From the NCBI RefSeq assembly GCF_902859825.1, contig NZ_CADIKB010000028.1:26495-90494 (forward strand): a DNA stretch of 64,000 nt, given 5' to 3'. Position 1 is the stretch's first letter. Each line of letters begins with the position of its first letter. This DNA comes from Paraburkholderia phenoliruptrix (GTDB lineage: Bacteria; Pseudomonadota; Gammaproteobacteria; Burkholderiales; Burkholderiaceae). The notes beneath the pieces are model-generated. The model did no database searches. It was not told where the DNA came from and worked only from the letters and a program-made list of their open reading frames with translations. Positions 63,689 to 64,000 of the stretch are shown one piece after another. The translations under genes were made by a program, and so were the position numbers.

Positions 63689-64000
63689 ATGAGTCAAGCG
63701 ATCGAAGTCAAGGTGCCGGACATCGGCGATTACAAGGACATTCCTGTGATCGAGGTGCTGGTCAAGGCGGGTGACACCGTCGAGAAAGAGCAGTCGCTCG
63801 TGACGCTGGAATCCGACAAGGCGACCATGGACGTGCCGAGTTCGGCCGCCGGCGTCGTCAAGGAAGTCAAGGTCAAGGTGGGCGACAACGTGTCGGAAGG
63901 TTCGCTGATCGTCGTGCTGGACGGCGCGGCGGGCGGTGCGGCGGCGTCCGCTCCGGCCCCCGCCTCGGCCCCCGCCTCGGCCCCGGCTCCGGCACCTGCC
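63689..64000 (+). CDS. aceF: Pyruvate dehydrogenase E2 (dihydrolipoyl acetyltransferase), N-terminal part
   Basis: The frame starts at ATG 63689 after CAGGAGACACTAACA and is cut by the window end. The visible 104 residues hold one lipoyl domain (MSQAIEVKVPDIGDYKDIPVIEV) with the lipoylated lysine in ESDKATMDVP, followed by an Ala/Pro-rich hinge. The hinge suggests a further lipoyl domain, the E1/E3-binding domain and the catalytic core beyond the window. Confidence 0.95.
   Translation, partial: MSQAIEVKVPDIGDYKDIPVIEVLVKAGDTVEKEQSLVTLESDKATMDVPSSAAGVVKEVKVKVGDNVSEGSLIVVLDGAAGGAAASAPAPASAPASAPAPAPA

Overview
The window is high-GC chromosomal DNA from a betaproteobacterium of the Burkholderiaceae, most likely Paraburkholderia or Caballeronia. 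The evidence is the gene content and wording of the proteins: the glnA-ntrB-ntrC block behind a sigma-54 promoter, aceE followed by a multi-lipoyl aceF, a proteobacterial N-acetylglutamate synthase, L-fuconate dehydratase with a ribose-type ABC transporter, and a YadA-type adhesin with an extended signal peptide. No species call is possible from the sequence alone.

Region 1 (1-8338) is the right end of a prophage, cut by the window start. It holds the end of a 3TM holin, a 2-oxoglutarate-oxygenase-like hydroxylase, a cupin, three Gln/Gly/Ala-rich virion-type proteins, a full-length PurD-like ATP-grasp ligase and a small protein with an HTH-like segment, all on the plus strand with overlapping or nearly touching ends. 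Two genes on the minus strand close the element: a small exported Gly-rich protein and a coupled protein of unknown function. A tRNA 3' end without its 5' partner (8313-8338) marks the attachment site and the return to host DNA.

Region 2 (8601-13570) is a sugar uptake and catabolism operon (ATPase, permease, binding protein, L-fuconate dehydratase). Region 3 (13625-29523) is mixed housekeeping: a YgjP-type metallopeptidase, an FdhF/YdeP molybdoenzyme divergent from a MocR regulator, a GGDEF-EAL protein, a flavin disulfide oxidoreductase, membrane proteins, a phosphodiesterase, a ProP-type osmolyte transporter, YggX and ArgA.

Region 4 (29547-41676) has a very long HrpA helicase, a trimeric autotransporter adhesin with a strong terminator, an AT-rich upstream region with direct repeats and an orphan minus-strand terminator, then a beta-propeller protein, a fatty acid hydroxylase, an EI24-type membrane protein, a CinA-like protein and a rhodanese. 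Region 5 (41778-46415) is the nitrogen block: NtrC sites, a sigma-54 promoter, glnA, a terminator, ntrB and ntrC. These work as a loop in which NtrB/NtrC sense nitrogen status and drive glnA.

Region 6 (46525-64000) holds an S9 peptidase, exonuclease III, an initiator tRNA with promoter and terminator, an amino acid racemase, a cytosine deaminase-type amidohydrolase, oligopeptidase A, an acyltransferase, folD, a 13-bp tandem repeat, a FixJ/DctS-type two-component pair, a large palindrome, and the start of the pyruvate dehydrogenase operon (aceE, aceF cut by the window end).

The most unusual part is the prophage cargo: three enzymes without a standard role in virion assembly (hydroxylase, cupin, PurD-like ligase) sit around the ejection-type virion genes, and an uncharacterised exported pair sits next to the attachment site.
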